Of a stretch of 6,393 nt of DNA, positions 6,365-6,393 are shown in pieces. The stretch covers positions 1 to 6,393 of the forward strand of contig JAMCZP010000052.1 of NCBI GenBank assembly GCA_023485185.1. Direction: 5' to 3'. The number at the start of each line of letters is the position of its first letter. Position 1 is the stretch's first letter. Position numbers and translations under genes: made by a program. Under the pieces are notes generated by a model. That model saw nothing but the letters and a program-made list of their open reading frames with translations, did not search any database and was not told the origin of the DNA. The DNA is from Gammaproteobacteria bacterium (GTDB lineage Bacteria > Pseudomonadota > Gammaproteobacteria > Pseudomonadales > Halomonadaceae).

Positions 6365-6393
6365 ATGAGCGAAAGCTTTGCTGAGCTGTTTGA
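6365..6393 (+). CDS. rpsA: 30S ribosomal protein S1, first codons only
   Basis: Only nine full codons and two further bases are inside the window. They read MSESFAELF, followed by Glu or Asp, which matches the N-terminus of S1 in E. coli (MTESFAQLFE) and its relatives. S1 is the large OB-fold protein of the 30S subunit that binds mRNA leaders and helps initiation. The cmk-rpsA neighbourhood is the standard place for this gene, which makes the call firm despite the short sequence. The domains cannot be assessed here. Expression is likely controlled by its own product through the hairpin-rich leader upstream. Confidence 0.92.

Noticed and set aside
1..6393. Mobile elements, CRISPR, tRNA, phage or defence genes
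   Set aside because: The window is filled by contiguous housekeeping genes with uniform character; no long repeats, transposase motifs or tRNA-like folds were seen.

Overview
The window is a stretch of conserved core chromosome from a gammaproteobacterium. The best fit is Halomonadaceae (Halomonas and relatives). This is inferred from gene order, from protein motifs that look like the Pseudomonas/Halomonas lineage, from the moderately GC-rich sequence, and from an unusually acidic gyrase subunit A. No database search was possible, so the genus is a judgement.

Layout, all on the + strand: the 3' part of gyrA (1-1023, open at the left edge); serC (1007-2110), overlapping gyrA by 17 bases; pheA, a chorismate mutase/prephenate dehydratase (2116-3207); a fused tyrA-aroA gene (3204-5486), overlapping pheA by 4 bases; cmk (5483-6181), overlapping the fusion by 4 bases; a 183-base non-coding gap (6182-6364); and the first 29 bases of rpsA (6365-6393, open at the right edge). 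Nothing convincing is coded on the - strand.

From serC to cmk the genes are packed with overlaps or 5-base gaps. No intrinsic terminator is visible between gyrA and rpsA, so this reads as one transcription unit. It matches the 'supraoperon' known from Pseudomonas (serC-pheA-hisC-tyrA/aroA-cmk-rpsA), but without hisC. SerC makes phosphoserine (serine and pyridoxal phosphate branches). The AroA domain makes EPSP, the precursor of chorismate. PheA and the TyrA domain take chorismate/prephenate to phenylalanine and tyrosine. Cmk supplies CDP/dCDP, and rpsA encodes ribosomal protein S1.

The window looks ordinary rather than a new system. The items most worth a second look are a run of hairpin-forming repeats in the cmk-rpsA gap that may form an S1 autoregulatory leader, a good internal ribosome binding site with ATG exactly at the TyrA/AroA boundary, a perfect GC-rich hairpin just after the gyrA stop codon inside serC, and an acidic insert in the GyrA C-terminal domain.
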